From Cucumis sativus (lineage: Eukaryota > Streptophyta > Magnoliopsida > Cucurbitales > Cucurbitaceae), in NCBI RefSeq assembly GCF_000004075.3, contig NC_026655.2:22367489-22431488 (forward strand): 64,000 nucleotides of DNA, written 5' to 3'. Under the pieces are notes generated by a model, which was not told the DNA's origin, searched no databases, and saw only the letters and a list, made by a program, of their open reading frames with translations. The position numbers were made by a program, and so were the translations under genes. Below are positions 51,725 to 63,881 of this stretch, piece after piece (the stretch's first letter is position 1; every line of letters begins with the position of its first letter).

Positions 51725-54700
51725 TCAATTGCTCTCCTTTGAATAGTTGCTTGTCTCCTCTGCTACCTTTGCCCATACATCAGAAATTTTCTCTGCATAT
51801 CCAACCTATTCAACAACAAAAACTCCCATATTTAACATTGAGGATGGTCAAAAAATCATGTAGTTTTTGTAATATTTCCTTCACATAATCATTCATGTCA
51901 ATCTTCACAAAAATCAGAGAGAACTCATCAGAACGTATGATTCTGTTCACACAATCATTCATATCAATTTGGATAGAAGTCACACATTCCACCTATAACC
52001 TTTTTCTTATTCTTAAAATCATAAATACTTTGGTTGTAGTCTACATCTGGGCCCCGCCTTCCACTAATTGATTATGGCTGCTTGGAAACTAAAAATGCCT
52101 CCACGAATCTTTTAAACCAATTACTAACAATATCTAAACTTGCAGAACCATGCTTCAGCACAAGTTAAAATGACAGAAGAATATGCACGAGGTAGTTTGG
52201 AAGTTTGGTCTCTCATTCAAATCATGTTTCTTCACGCTTGAATTTCGGAGGCATTTTGTAACTATTTTATGGGCAGTATTTCGCATAGTTGGAATCGTGG
52301 ACTTAGTTTTTTTATAGCTGTGTATTCTTTCACTTTTCTTTTCTTTTTTTTTTTTTCCTCAACAAAAGTAGTTATTTTCATTATTAAAAAGGGGTCAAAA
52401 TGACGGACGAATATGCATTTTCAAAATATTTCACAATATTGTTTCTGTTTCGGGATGAGTCAATCTCCATACTTGATGAATGGGATTAAGAAATCATTTC
52501 ATACAATCATACAAACCATGATTATGAATTAAAACCTGATGACTGTCCAATAGACAAGATGGTGCGTACCTGATTTGTTACAAACCCTTTCAACATACTC
52601 AAGAAGTCGGCTTGTCTTTCTCTGTCGAATCTTTCCAGTTCACTCCTGTTGTTTTCCTGAATTACATGCAATATCATCAGGTCATCGCAGAAAATGACTG
52701 AGAAGCCAAAGCAAGTAAGAAAAGCAGGTACACGGAAGAACTCGCATTGTGTTATTCACACGAAATGATAACTGGGTCAAGCTTTAAGAAATGCAACCTC
52801 TAGAACATTCCACAAACAAAGAAAACATTGAGACTTCTCCTCTTCTTCCAGAGGCATAGGCCTTCTAGCAGAGTATGAGGTGTATGCCTCGAATTAAATT
52901 TTAAAAACTTTACAAATCCTAGATTCGTATCATTAGGTATTGCTAAACATATGACGAAGCATAACAGCCGTAAGAAAAAGTATATATAATTTAATCAAAA
53001 AAAAAAAACCTCATCAATCCCCACTTAAACAAAACCTAAATGAATATATTTAACATCACTACAATTTGATAAGATTGATTTACACTCTTGTAATAATAAT
53101 AATAAAAAAATAAAAAAGATTTGAGTTACACTATAAGCTTCTGTTTGACACTAGTAAAGGTACCTAGTTCAAATTGTCACAAAACTCACAACTCAAATTC
53201 TAATATTTTTTAAGAATGAGATAAACTAATATTAGTTTTCTAATCAATACACAAGACGAACAGATCAATACACAAGACGAACAGACTTTAAACTTCAGTA
53301 CCCTTAAGCTTCTTATGGTTCAATGGAGTCTAGAGGCTAAAAGTTCAAGTCTTATCTCATTGTGTCTCACTCCTTTACTCCAAGGAAATAAAAAAAAAAA
53401 AAAAGACAATAGTTATTGATATTGAAATAAGGCATCAGGATAAAACATAAAGAACTTCTAGATCTGACACCTTGAGAATAATCTTACTGATCAGGAAAGA
53501 AGGAAAGAAAATCCCACAACTAAGTATCTCAAGATCAGATAAGCACTTCCTAATTATGAATCATCTCCAAAATGAGGAAATCTTTTTCCTCCTTTAACTG
53601 AAAGTAGAAGTACGTGAGTCAGCTTACATGTACATAGGAATATATACGAAGTAGCTAGCCATGGTTTTACCGCAACCTCGAAGACATCTGATTTTATACC
53701 TTGCCCCTTTGACTATAGAGCCAACTCTTGATGGTTTAATCAAACCCTAGTTAAAGGTTCCTCAAACATAACAAAACAAATTTCATCTCTTTTGACATAC
53801 TCTTAAAGCACTGAATCAAATCGTCTAATATGAATGAAACAGATCTCTATCCATATCCAACAGGCTACAAGAATGAATCGTTTACACTTAAACATAAATG
53901 ACAAGCGCTTGCCCTGATCTTGATAACAAGGCAGAGTGCTAAATTAATTTGGAAAATTGCAATTGATGACTATTTTAGCAATAATAATTAAGGATATAGC
54001 AACATTTTAAAAAAAATGCAAATATAGCAAAACTATCACTGATAGACTTGTATCGCTGATAGACTTTATATGGTATATCAGTGATAGACCAATATTTGCA
54101 ACATGGTCTATCAGTGATATACTTATATTATTGATAGAATTTGACAAATTTTGCTATATTTACAATTTGTTTAAAATTGTGCTATATACTTAATTAATTT
54201 GAATTTAATTGCTAAATTTGCAACTATCCCAAATTAATTTCTGCATTTAAGTTCTGTCCATGATCATAAAGAAAAATAAATAAAATAAAACAATTTCAGT
54301 GACTGATATTTCCCAAGAGCTCTTTGATGAAAGCAACCCTAAGTCCTCTCAACGACAATGTAAAAAATAAGATGCCAATAAAATGCTAGGCATGCACATA
54401 TTATAGTAACAACTGTAGAATATCGATGCCAGTAAAAAATAGGCATCAGGTGTAACTTTCTGAGTTCATAATTAAAGATCTATATATACCCAAGGAGAGG
54501 CTAAACAATAATGGGAGCATCTTCCACAGAAACATCCTTAAACATTACAAAGAAAAATCAAAACAAAACTCTGAATACTACAAGCTACAACACTCTGGAT
54601 AATAAGAGCAATGAAGCTTCCAAATCAAGGTGAGAATTATGCCACCACATACATCCTATCCATGTACTGCAGTTAAAATATATATTAAAGGAAAAACACT

Positions 54701-56621
54701 GGTAGATGTGATGGGAAAGCACCTTTATACGCTCGTATTCTCGCACTGCTACATTTTTAGCATCCTCTGTAGTCCTTATGGTTTCTTTTAACTGCTCTAA
54801 CTTCTGAATCCTTGATTTGTCACCACCAAATACTTTAGATGATGCGGCTTCAAGCTTTTCAGCCCTTGTATGCAATGAGGACAAGTCAGACAATAGAGTT
54901 TGCTCGGTCAGTAAAGCACTTGAGCGTTCTGAGAATGCACCGTGAACTGCTAGCATTAGCCCAAGATAATCGTGAAGTACATCCTGAAAATATAATTTAG
55001 CTATGAAATAATTAGTATTATAATAAAATGCACAAGTCTTCAGTTAGCTGCTATTATTCTATCAGTACATGAATGAACTCTAAGGTTCATAGTCTACAAT
55101 CTACATACATAAATGATAAATTGAATAGGGTATGGAGTGTACGAGTTTCTTCAGCAATACTAACTGTCCACTGTAATACATAAAAGAAGAGCCATTTGCT
55201 AAGTAACTTGAACAAAAATAGCAAAGTTTCAGTTCATAATCTTGAGGAAGATTAAAAAAATTACCAAATGTTTCACAGTTTGAGCATTGAGCTCTCGATA
55301 TAATCTGCTTGCTTTCACAGCAGCAGTTGCTATATTTTTTGTGTCATTGGCACAGACTCTTTGACAGTTGAATACAGCCTCCTCATTTTCGAATTTTGTC
55401 AACTTAATCAATGTCAAACCTAACTCTCCAAATGTTTCTGCCATATCTTGCTGAGCTTTCACCAAAGATTCAGCCTGAGATAAGTGTCACCATAATTAAA
55501 ACGACCAAAAACATACACATTTTCAAATACACAGTTCGGCTAACTGATAAAGTAAACAAGCATCTCACCTGCTGAGATGTAGCACTGAGCTGCTGCTCAA
55601 AATCGCGCAACTTTTCTTTCTTTTCCAAGAATTCCTTATCCTCCTCGACAACTGGAGGCTTTGAACTGCCCCAGTCATTCGTCACAGATTGTTTCAATTC
55701 TTTAAACAATCTTAACAAATCCCTTCCACCTTTGGCTGGCTGAACCACCTCCTGAGGCTCCATTGCGCTCTCATTGAGCAACTGCTTAGGGAGATTAACT
55801 GCTCCATCAAACATCCTAGACGCAACATCAGTCGTCGTTGGCAGTGGCAATCTCCCTTGAACCTGCAGAAATACCTTAAACTCATCGCTCTTTCTAATCA
55901 CTGGATGCCCTGCTAGTTTCCTCAAGTATTTCTCCAGCGCCACCCTTCTCTGCTCAACAAATTCTTGTTTCTGCATCACTTGCCCCTCCACCACACTCTT
56001 ATCCGGCCGTGGAGGTATAAAGAATCCTCTGTAGGACTCCGCCAAACGTTCAGATAGCGTCACAACATCCTTAAACCTCCTTCGAACGCTAAATTCTGAT
56101 CCTCCAAACTCTGGTATATTCGTCCTCGTAGTGATCAGATACGTAACGTACGAATTCCCACCAGGCACTATCGAATTCGAAACGTCTTGCTCCTTCTGAG
56201 GATTCGAGACTGTAATTCTAATATAATCAGAGTTGGAAGAGGAAGATCTAGACAAACCCCCAGAACTTACGGAACTCTTACTAGGGCTTTCAACACCATT
56301 AACATCAGTAACATGATTCCCATCGACCGGACCGAAACTCAGATCAGAAAAGTGAAGCGGCTCAGAGATAAAATGATCAGACGCATTAGGTTTACGGAGA
56401 TCTCGATCGAGCGGCGGCGAAAGCAGGGGATCTGAGTCAGCGGGTGTAAGAATAGTGGGCGGCGCCAAAGGGTGGTGGGAATCAGAGAGGGAGGACATAG
56501 CACTGCGATAATTAGAGAAAGATTTGGAGCTTAAGGGCTCCTTGAGAACCAAATTTTCCATCTCATCACGAGAGGAATACAATTGGGCTGCTTCAAAGCC
56601 CTGATTCTCCGAGTCCATCAT
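51725..56621 (-). CDS. SNX2: Sorting nexin 2 (PX-BAR retromer-associated protein)
   Basis: A peripheral endosomal protein that pairs with SNX1 in the retromer-linked sorting of receptors at the trans-Golgi/prevacuolar compartments. Exons (minus): 55569-56621, 55265-55474, 54723-54983, 52570-52656, 51725-51805; all phase 0, total 1692 nt, 563 aa, stop TGA. The start MMDSENQGF matches plant SNX2A/2B, which open MMGSEN. The N-terminal 130 residues are Ser/Pro-rich. The PX domain lies at about 132-255, with RRRF (180-183) and IPPRPDK (202-208) as the phosphoinositide-binding signature. The C-terminal half (about 300-560) is the helical BAR/Vps5 region, including GELGLTLIKL and RELNAQTVKHL. The Arabidopsis proteins are slightly longer (572-587 aa). 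Intron 3 (52657-54722) holds a MITE. Confidence 0.94.
53243..53284. repeat. Perfect 21-bp tandem duplication in SNX2 intron 3
   Basis: ATCAATACACAAGACGAACAG occurs at 53243-53263 and again at 53264-53284 without change. Confidence 0.95.
53951..54230. mobile_element. Mutator-like MITE, 280 bp, in SNX2 intron 3
   Basis: Flanked by an identical 10-bp direct repeat AAATTAATTT (53941-53950 and 54231-54240), within the 9-11 bp typical of Mutator-like insertions. The ends form long imperfect inverted repeats: the left arm reads GGAAAATTGCAA, the reverse-complemented right arm GGGATAGTTGCAA, and both continue with AATTAAG-ATATAGCA and AAATATAGCAAAA words for about 100 bases. The centre has palindromic CTATCACTGATAG motifs. 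It carries no frame. The older relative is at 36645-38930. Confidence 0.85.
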
Positions 56622-57483
56622 CCTGTAACCTAATCCCGGAAACAAAATCCAGTAAAACAAGAGAGAATTGAGGAAATACCACTTGGTTTGATGAGCTTCT
56701 GAGCAATAAAGAAGAATTGAAGAAACAACAGATGAGGAATAGAGCAGAGTAACGGAGGAGACCACCGAGCAGCGTGGCGGAGAGAAGCTGGTGAGGAAGA
56801 CAAGCACGTGGCCACTGTGAAGCCCTTCAGGTTCAAACGGTGCCGTTTTTAGGAAATCTTCCCGTCTACGGGAAGAAAGAACGATCAGGGGTAGTATCGT
56901 AAAAATAGTGTTTCGTGTTCTTCTCCCGAGATTTTCAATATCCTTGTGGAATTTCTCGTGGACTTTTCTAAATTAAAAAATAAAAAATAAAAAAAATGGT
57001 TATTGGAAATCTTTGATATTTAATGAATGAAGGAGATGGAACTGAGGACTTCTCTAAGTCACCTTAGATTATGACATTCTTCCTAGTCCTATCTTCACAT
57101 TTCATTTTAATTCATTTTCTAATGCCCTCTTGTTTGATTCGATGAAGTCTCTCTCTACATTTAAGAATATAACCACGATGGATGTGGTTTGAGTTTTCGG
57201 CAAAGCTTGGTGTTCCATGAGTCCATCGATAGCTAGCTAGAGAACCATCTATCTCCTTGATTAATGAGATCAAGAAAACTTCTCATTCCAATTTCATATA
57301 CAACCATAATGATACATGTAATAGATATTATGATCGATGAGAAGACAACCTATTTCATGACGGCCTTCATATTGGAGAAGAGGGGGCATCCCTTTTTATC
57401 CGGTTAGCTTTGTGTCATTGTATTTTTTCAAGAAAATATCAATCATGTTCGATTTGGCTTTTTTTTTTTTTTTTTTTTTGTTT

Positions 57484-57620
57484 GCTTTGTAATACGACCA
57501 AAGTTTCACATTGGTTAGATAAAAAGATATAAGTGAGGACAACTTGCATTGGTGTGAGACCTTTTGGAATGGTAAAGCCACGAGGGTATATTACTCAAAG
57601 TGGACAATATCATACCATTG
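57484..57620 (+). repeat. Dispersed LTR-type non-coding repeat
   Basis: Reads ACCAAAGTTTCACATTGG, then GAGACCTTTTGGAATGG, and AAAGTGGACAATATCATACC. The minus strand at 20403-20546 carries a clear relative (ACCAAAGTCTCCCATC, then ACCTTTTAGGGTAAAACC). This word order is common in LTR-associated repeats of plants as I remember them. Edges are unknown. Confidence 0.45.
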
Positions 57621-60147
57621 TTGAAATACTTTAAAGGTTTGTTGTTCTAACATGTTTAATTACGCTAATAAGGAAACATCTTTAGTAATACAAGCTAAAA
57701 GAAATACTTTAAACTTGTCATTACTATCTTGAACTCAAACTGTCCATCCAGTATTGGTATAAAAACCTTATCTTGGTAAGATTCAAATCGACTTCCAAGT
57801 TGATATGGCAATTACGAGGTTCGACGACGAACAAGTTCCCACAACACAACAATAAGTAGAATGATTGATTGTTCGAGAAGTATGAATAATGTAAAAGTCA
57901 ATGTTATAAACACTAGCTCTTCTATCCTCCTTTTCATTAATCTAATTTTAAAAACCAAATTAAGTTTCCAAAATTTTCTTAAACAAAAAACGACTTAAAA
58001 CATGTTACTTCTAGAATTCAACTACGATTTTATACAATCAAATGTTTCTTTAAAAAAATGTGAAAACCGTAATCGAAAATTTGAAAAACAACTAACATAA
58101 ATCCCTAAAACAAAAACCCTATATATATCTTTATAAGTTTTGTACTTAATTAATCACTTAAACCAATCACACTTATTTATTTAGTTTCCTTTAATTTTGA
58201 CGTGGAAGATGTTGATTGGTGCTATACCTAATTAGTTATATCAAAATATATATTGTTGTTAAGGTGCATAATGATTTTGGGTGAATATATATATATATAT
58301 ATGTGTGTGTGTCAATAAGTAGGCTAACTAATTTGTTATAACGAATCTCTCAAACCCTCCCCTCTTGACCTGCTTCTTTTATTTTATTTATTATACTTAA
58401 CAACTACACATTTCCAATTAGTGCCTTGATTGATGTTTAATTACAACATTAACTACTTTTGACTTTGTTATTATACTACAAATTTAATTCTAACTTATAC
58501 AAAATAAATAAAAGAAAAAGAGTACACTAAGCCAATTAGTACCATAGGGAAAAAGCTTTTTATATTTATGTTTTAGAATGAACAAATTGAAGTTTGACAA
58601 CTTTAAAGAATTAGGTATAGTGCTTGACTTGATTGCCTAACAATATTCAATGCACATTCATTTTCAATCTCTTCTATCTAAACTTTCAACTTAGGTTTCT
58701 TTTTTCTATATATATATATATATCAACTCTTTTTTCAATAACTAAACCATCTATGTAATCAAAACCAATTTTATTTTTTAAAATTTATTCGGACAATTTG
58801 AAAGTTAGAGGACTTAATTTCTATACTTCACGTATATTACATCTAAAGTTTAGAGGTGTTATAAATGGATTTTATTATTTTATTTAATCTATTTGCACAT
58901 GTAAGAAACAATATATACTATAGTACCTAAAATATATTATGTTAAGAATATGTACAGATCGCTAAGCATCCGATAGAAAAGTCAGCTATATGTGTCATTT
59001 TTATTCATGATTCTTTATGTCATTATTACATAATTGAACACAATTTAGATATAAGTTTACGTAAATTTACTTTTCGTTTCACTTCTAAACTGTATTATAT
59101 TGATTGAAGTTGTTTTATTATTTCATATATCTTTAAACACGCATTATTATTTTTTTCCAAGTTTATTCTATGTGTATGTATATATTAAAAAGAATAAAGC
59201 TTATACTTATTAAAACCAACCCCATATAGTAAACAACTCCAAGCAATGAATATATATAAAGAATATACAAATAAATTAGAGTAGATGGTTGACACACTCA
59301 CTCTTGGTTGAGCTAACCAATCCTTAATTAAAGCCCAACTCTAAGTACTTAAACCACTCCAAGTTCAACTGGCACAGAATATGCTATTGATGGTTCTAAA
59401 ACAAGTGTGGTTTTTTCATGACAAATTTACATGGTAATAGTTGTCTTAATCATGTCAATTAAGTTACTTAATCATTTTTTAGAAGAAACGTTTTCAATGA
59501 GATTGGCCAAGGCAATATTGTTAAAATAATGTGTTAAAAGAATGTTTGTGTAATATCAACTTATTGTTTTTATTATTAAATAATATATGTGAGAATGTCA
59601 TTTAAATTCTATAAATGAATTGATTTAAACTCTTATTCATTATTTTCTTACGTTGTAAAATAAACATTTGAAGTTTACATACATGATTTCTAATCATAAT
59701 GAAGTTTCTAAATTTAGTAGTTTAGTTGACTCGGATTATAAACTTCAGGCAATTAGAAGAGAGTAAATCGATATACTTAGCTTCAAAACATTTTAATATA
59801 ATAGCAAAGCTAATTCTGTTGATCGTATTTCCATGAATTAGTGGCATGAAACTATAGATGATGAGGCCTTGGAATATACCGATAATGAGATATTATGTGT
59901 GGTTACATGGTATAGTATAGTATATGAAGTTTAGAATTGAATGTTTATGTGTTATGGAAAATGAGTAGCAGTGTGAGAAGGGGAGAAGGGAAGTGGGTAC
60001 AACAAATCCCCATTATGGTTGGACCAAAAAGATCATTTAAACCTTAAATCCTCACTACACACCTCTGCTCACTCTCTAAACCTAATCTTCCAACAATATG
60101 TTTCATTTAATATTTCATTTTCCCTCTTCTTCTTTTCTTTTTCTGAT

Positions 60148-60155
60148 TATAAATA
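60148..60155 (+). promoter_or_regulatory. TATA box of the laccase gene
   Basis: TATAAATA lies 72 nt before the ATG at 60220. Transcription would start near 60180, giving a short A/C-rich leader of about 40 nt without any upstream ATG. Confidence 0.7.
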
Positions 60156-60219
60156 TCACCTCTTATTAACTTCCTTCTTCATCTACCAAAAACACATCAC
60201 AGATCACAAACAGAGAGAA

Positions 60220-63214
60220 ATGGAGGAGTTTGTTAACACACACAAGTCTTTCTGCTCTTTCTTCTTACTTATTTCTCTTTTGGCCTTCCTCCCTTTCCTC
60301 TCTGCCTTTCCTCTTCCAAAAACTCACTTCCATCAGTTCATTGTAAGTTCTCCAACTCTTTCCATGCAAACTCTCTCCTCTCTTTTGTTTTCTACTTTTA
60401 ACTTTACATTTCTTGTTTGGTGATATAGTTTTCATCCGACTTTCTTCCTCTACGAATATAAAAATCTACCATTCTTTGGCTCTACGCGTAATTTCAAAAA
60501 TATTCAAATGGTTACCGAACAATACTTTACTTTTCAAAATTTATGTATACTTATTTTCATGCACTATCTCACTCGTAGTTTTAACTTGTTCTACGTAGAT
60601 ATTTGAACTATTAGCCAAATTGAAAAACAAAGCCTCGTTTAACAACCATTTGATTTTTCTAAAAAGTATATATAAAATATTAGGTTTTAAACCGTTGTTC
60701 TTGGCTCTAAACTTCTTCCTTTCTTACTAAACGAAGCGTACGACTCTCTTGAAATAGCTAATAAATTTTTTAAAAGAAATATTATGTGATTTACGTGTGG
60801 TTTTGTGGAAAAATGAACGAACAGGTGCAACCAAAACCAGTGAAGAGGCTATGCAAAGTCCACAACATCATAACAGTGAATGGGCAATTCCCAGGACCAA
60901 CTCTAGCAGTAAGAGATGGGGATTCCCTTGTCATCAAAGTTGTTAATGCTGCCCGTTACAATGTTTCTCTCCATTGGTAATTTTCTTCTAACCAAAATTC
61001 ATTACACTCTAACCCACGATTATTGATTTAACAACAATTAACAAATCTTTATCTTTTAATGGCAAATCCCTAACTCCACAAGTCATTCCCAAAAAGGTAA
61101 CTCTTTCTTTTTGTTTCCAATTATACAAAAAGAAAAACAGAATAGAATAGTGTGTTTAAGTCAAACATATGGATTAAATAGTATTCATTATTCAACAGTT
61201 TAGCTTAATCCCTTTTGGATGGTAAGTAGGTGATGATTAAGGGTGTCAATAATTATTCAATTTAAATTTTATTTTTAAAAAAAGGGTTTCTATAAAATGA
61301 TTTTAAATGAATATAAACTTTCTCTTTGGCTAATAAACCCTTTCAAGTTGTGGTGACAACCCTTGTTTGTTTGAATGTTTGGGCTAATTTTGGGTGTGAT
61401 ACGAATAGGCATGGGATAAGGCAGCTGAGGAATCCATGGGCGGATGGGCCAGAGTTTATAACCCAATGCTCCATAAAGCCAGGGGGCACCTACACCTACA
61501 GATTCACCATTGAGGGCCAAGAGGGGACTCTATGGTGGCATGCTCACAGCCGATGGCTTCGAGCCACTGTCTATGGTGCTCTCATTATCTATCCCAAGCT
61601 CGGTTCTCCACGCCCTTTCATAATGCCCAAAAAAGAATTTCCTCTTCTTCTTGGTAACTCCAAATATCTCTCATCAAATCTTTCTAAAGAAAATACATGA
61701 GTTAGTCACTTGTGTTGTTCTGTTGTCAAATAAATAAAATGATAAACCTTGTTTTTATGAAACAGGGGAATGGTTTGACAGAGACCCAATTAGTGTGTTG
61801 AGGCAAGCACTTTTTACCGGAGCAGGACCTAATGTCTCTGATGCTTACACCATCAATGGGCAGCCTGGAGATTTCTATATTTGTTCCAAGAAAGGTTAGT
61901 TTGAATAAATTGATAATTGTTATGTTTTGTTTTAAGTGTTAATAATGCAATGACTTTAGCTTAAGGTTTTTAATCATTCCACCGGAAAAGTAAGGAAAGA
62001 GGTTTTGGTAATGTTATTGGGCAGAGACGATGAGATTGGCAGTGGATTCGGGTGAGACGATTCTTCTAAGAATTATAAACTCTGCATTGAATCAAGAGCT
62101 GTTCTTTTCCATTGCAAACCACCAGATGACAGTAGTGGCAGTGGACGCAGCTTACACCAAACCATTTGCTACAAATGTTATAATGGTTGGACCCGGTCAA
62201 ACTACTGACGTTCTTGTAACAGCCAACCAACCACCAGCTTATTACTACATGGCGGCCACAGCCTACAACACCGCCCAAAACGCCCCCTTCGACAACACCA
62301 CCACCACCGCCATCCTCCAATACAACAATCTCCCACCACAACAAAATCCACAACCCATTCTAGCCCAACTCCCAAATTTCAACGACACCCCAACCGCCAC
62401 CCGATTCACCGACCAACTCCGAAGCCCCAACCGAGTGAGCGTCCCCTTGCACATCGATGAGAACTTATTCTTCACTGTTGGATTAGGCCTCAACAACTGC
62501 ACCAACCCAAACAGCCCTCGCTGCCAAGGCCCCAATGGCACTCGCTTCACTGCCAGCATTAACAATGTTTCCTTCGTTTTCCCAAAGTCCAATTCCATAA
62601 TGCAAGCCTATTACCAAGGTGTTCCCGGCGTTTTCACCGCCGACTTTCCGCCGTTTCCACCGCTGCAATTCGATTACACTGGGAATGTGAGCAGAGGGTT
62701 GTGGCAGCCACGCCGAGGGACAAAGGCTTATAAGCTTAAATATGGATCGAGTGTGCAAATTGTGTTGCAAGATACTAGCATCGTAACTCCTGAAAACCAC
62801 CCAATGCATCTCCATGGCTACCATTTCTACGTTGTTGGTTCCGGTTTTGGTAATTTTAACCCGAGGACAGACCCAGCGAGGTTTAATCTTATCGACCCCC
62901 CGGTGAGAAACACCATTGGAACGCCCACCGGTGGTTGGGTTGCAATTCGTTTCATTGCTGATAACCCAGGTGAGAGATAGTCTGCAATGATTATGTGTTA
63001 TATATACATGAATTAATTGATTAATTAAAAAGGTTTTTAATTAAATGGTAACGAACTATTGTTGAAAATGATGATACATGCAGGGGCTTGGTTGATGCAT
63101 TGCCATATAGACTCACACCTTGCTTGGGGATTAGCCATGGTTTTTCTTGTTGAGAATGGAGAAGGAGAGATGCAATCTGTCATTCCTCCGCCGCCGGATC
63201 TCCCTCCTTGTTAA
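60220..63214 (+). CDS. Laccase (LAC5/LAC12-like multicopper oxidase)
   Basis: A secreted blue copper oxidase that oxidises phenolics such as monolignols in the cell wall. Exons 60220-60342, 60825-60976, 61409-61653, 61766-61894, 62025-62969 and 63084-63214 give 574 aa plus TAA with matching phases; six exons and this length are usual. A signal peptide covers about residues 1-29 ([20 protein letters not shown]). Copper ligands are present: HWHG (91-94), WWHAH (134-138), HPMHLH (475-480) and HCHIDSH (537-543) with Cys538 as the T1 ligand and Leu548 at the axial position. It ends PPPPDLPPC as laccases do. [25 protein letters not shown] and QCQ-like [19 protein letters not shown] resemble the LAC5/LAC12 branch. 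Oddities are Arg140 in HAHSRWLRA, where Ser is usual, and a degenerate miR397 site. Confidence 0.95.
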
Positions 63215-63881
63215 TCCAATAACCCATCCATTGTGAAAGGGTTTTAATTCCTTCTAGCTTGCATGCATTTTTTTTTATATAATTATTATGATTTCTTTTC
63301 CATTTTCATTGCCAAAACACATCAAAAAAGTAACATCAATGTCATGATCCTTAATTATGTGAGTGAAAATGAAGCCTTCTTTATTTACATTGGCAACACA
63401 CAGTATATCCTTTTCTAATTTCTCCATATATCTCATCTTAATTCCCATTAAAGTTTCAAATTGTTTGGTCAAACTTCCTCCCTTGGATCTAATTGATTAA
63501 AGCAAGACATGTATTAATAATGTTAGTGTCATGACATCAACAAATAAAGAACGTTATCAAAATCGACAAACGGATTTGCATGGTTATTCGAGAACAAGTT
63601 TATTAGAGAGAATTACTTACAAAACGGTGGTACTTCTAGAGTTTAGAGATTATATTAACACATTCATCTTAATTTTAGAATCATACATGTAACAAATAAC
63701 ACAAAGATAACAAGTGCACTTTCGAACTTGAGTCAAAGGCATTCAAAAGGTTAGATTTGGTTGAATCATATATATATAATTTGATTCCATGTACACAATA
63801 ATAATAACAATCTAAGTCGTCTAATCAAATAATCAGTTAATTAATTACATAATGTACACACAACAACATTGAAATATATTC
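63215..63881. other. Intergenic after laccase
   Basis: AT-rich DNA with the laccase 3' UTR on the left; no gene or clear poly(A) hexamer chosen. The neighbour on the right, if real, converges towards the laccase. Confidence 0.5.

Larger units (their letters stand above)
56622..60219. other. Intergenic between the divergent SNX2 and laccase genes
   Basis: The left end has the SNX2 5' UTR/promoter, less AT-rich up to about 56880. A dispersed repeat lies at 57484-57620. Stretches near 57940-58130 show the AAAACCAAA/TTTGAAAA texture also seen in bZIP intron 1 (about 440-1230). TA/TG microsatellites occur at 58288-58310. The last 70 bases are the laccase core promoter. No gene recognised. Confidence 0.55.

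Noticed and set aside
54030..54140. CTATCA-TGATAG repeats as a CRISPR-like array
   Set aside because: The repeats are palindromic motifs inside a plant MITE with unequal spacing; CRISPR arrays do not occur in plant nuclear DNA.
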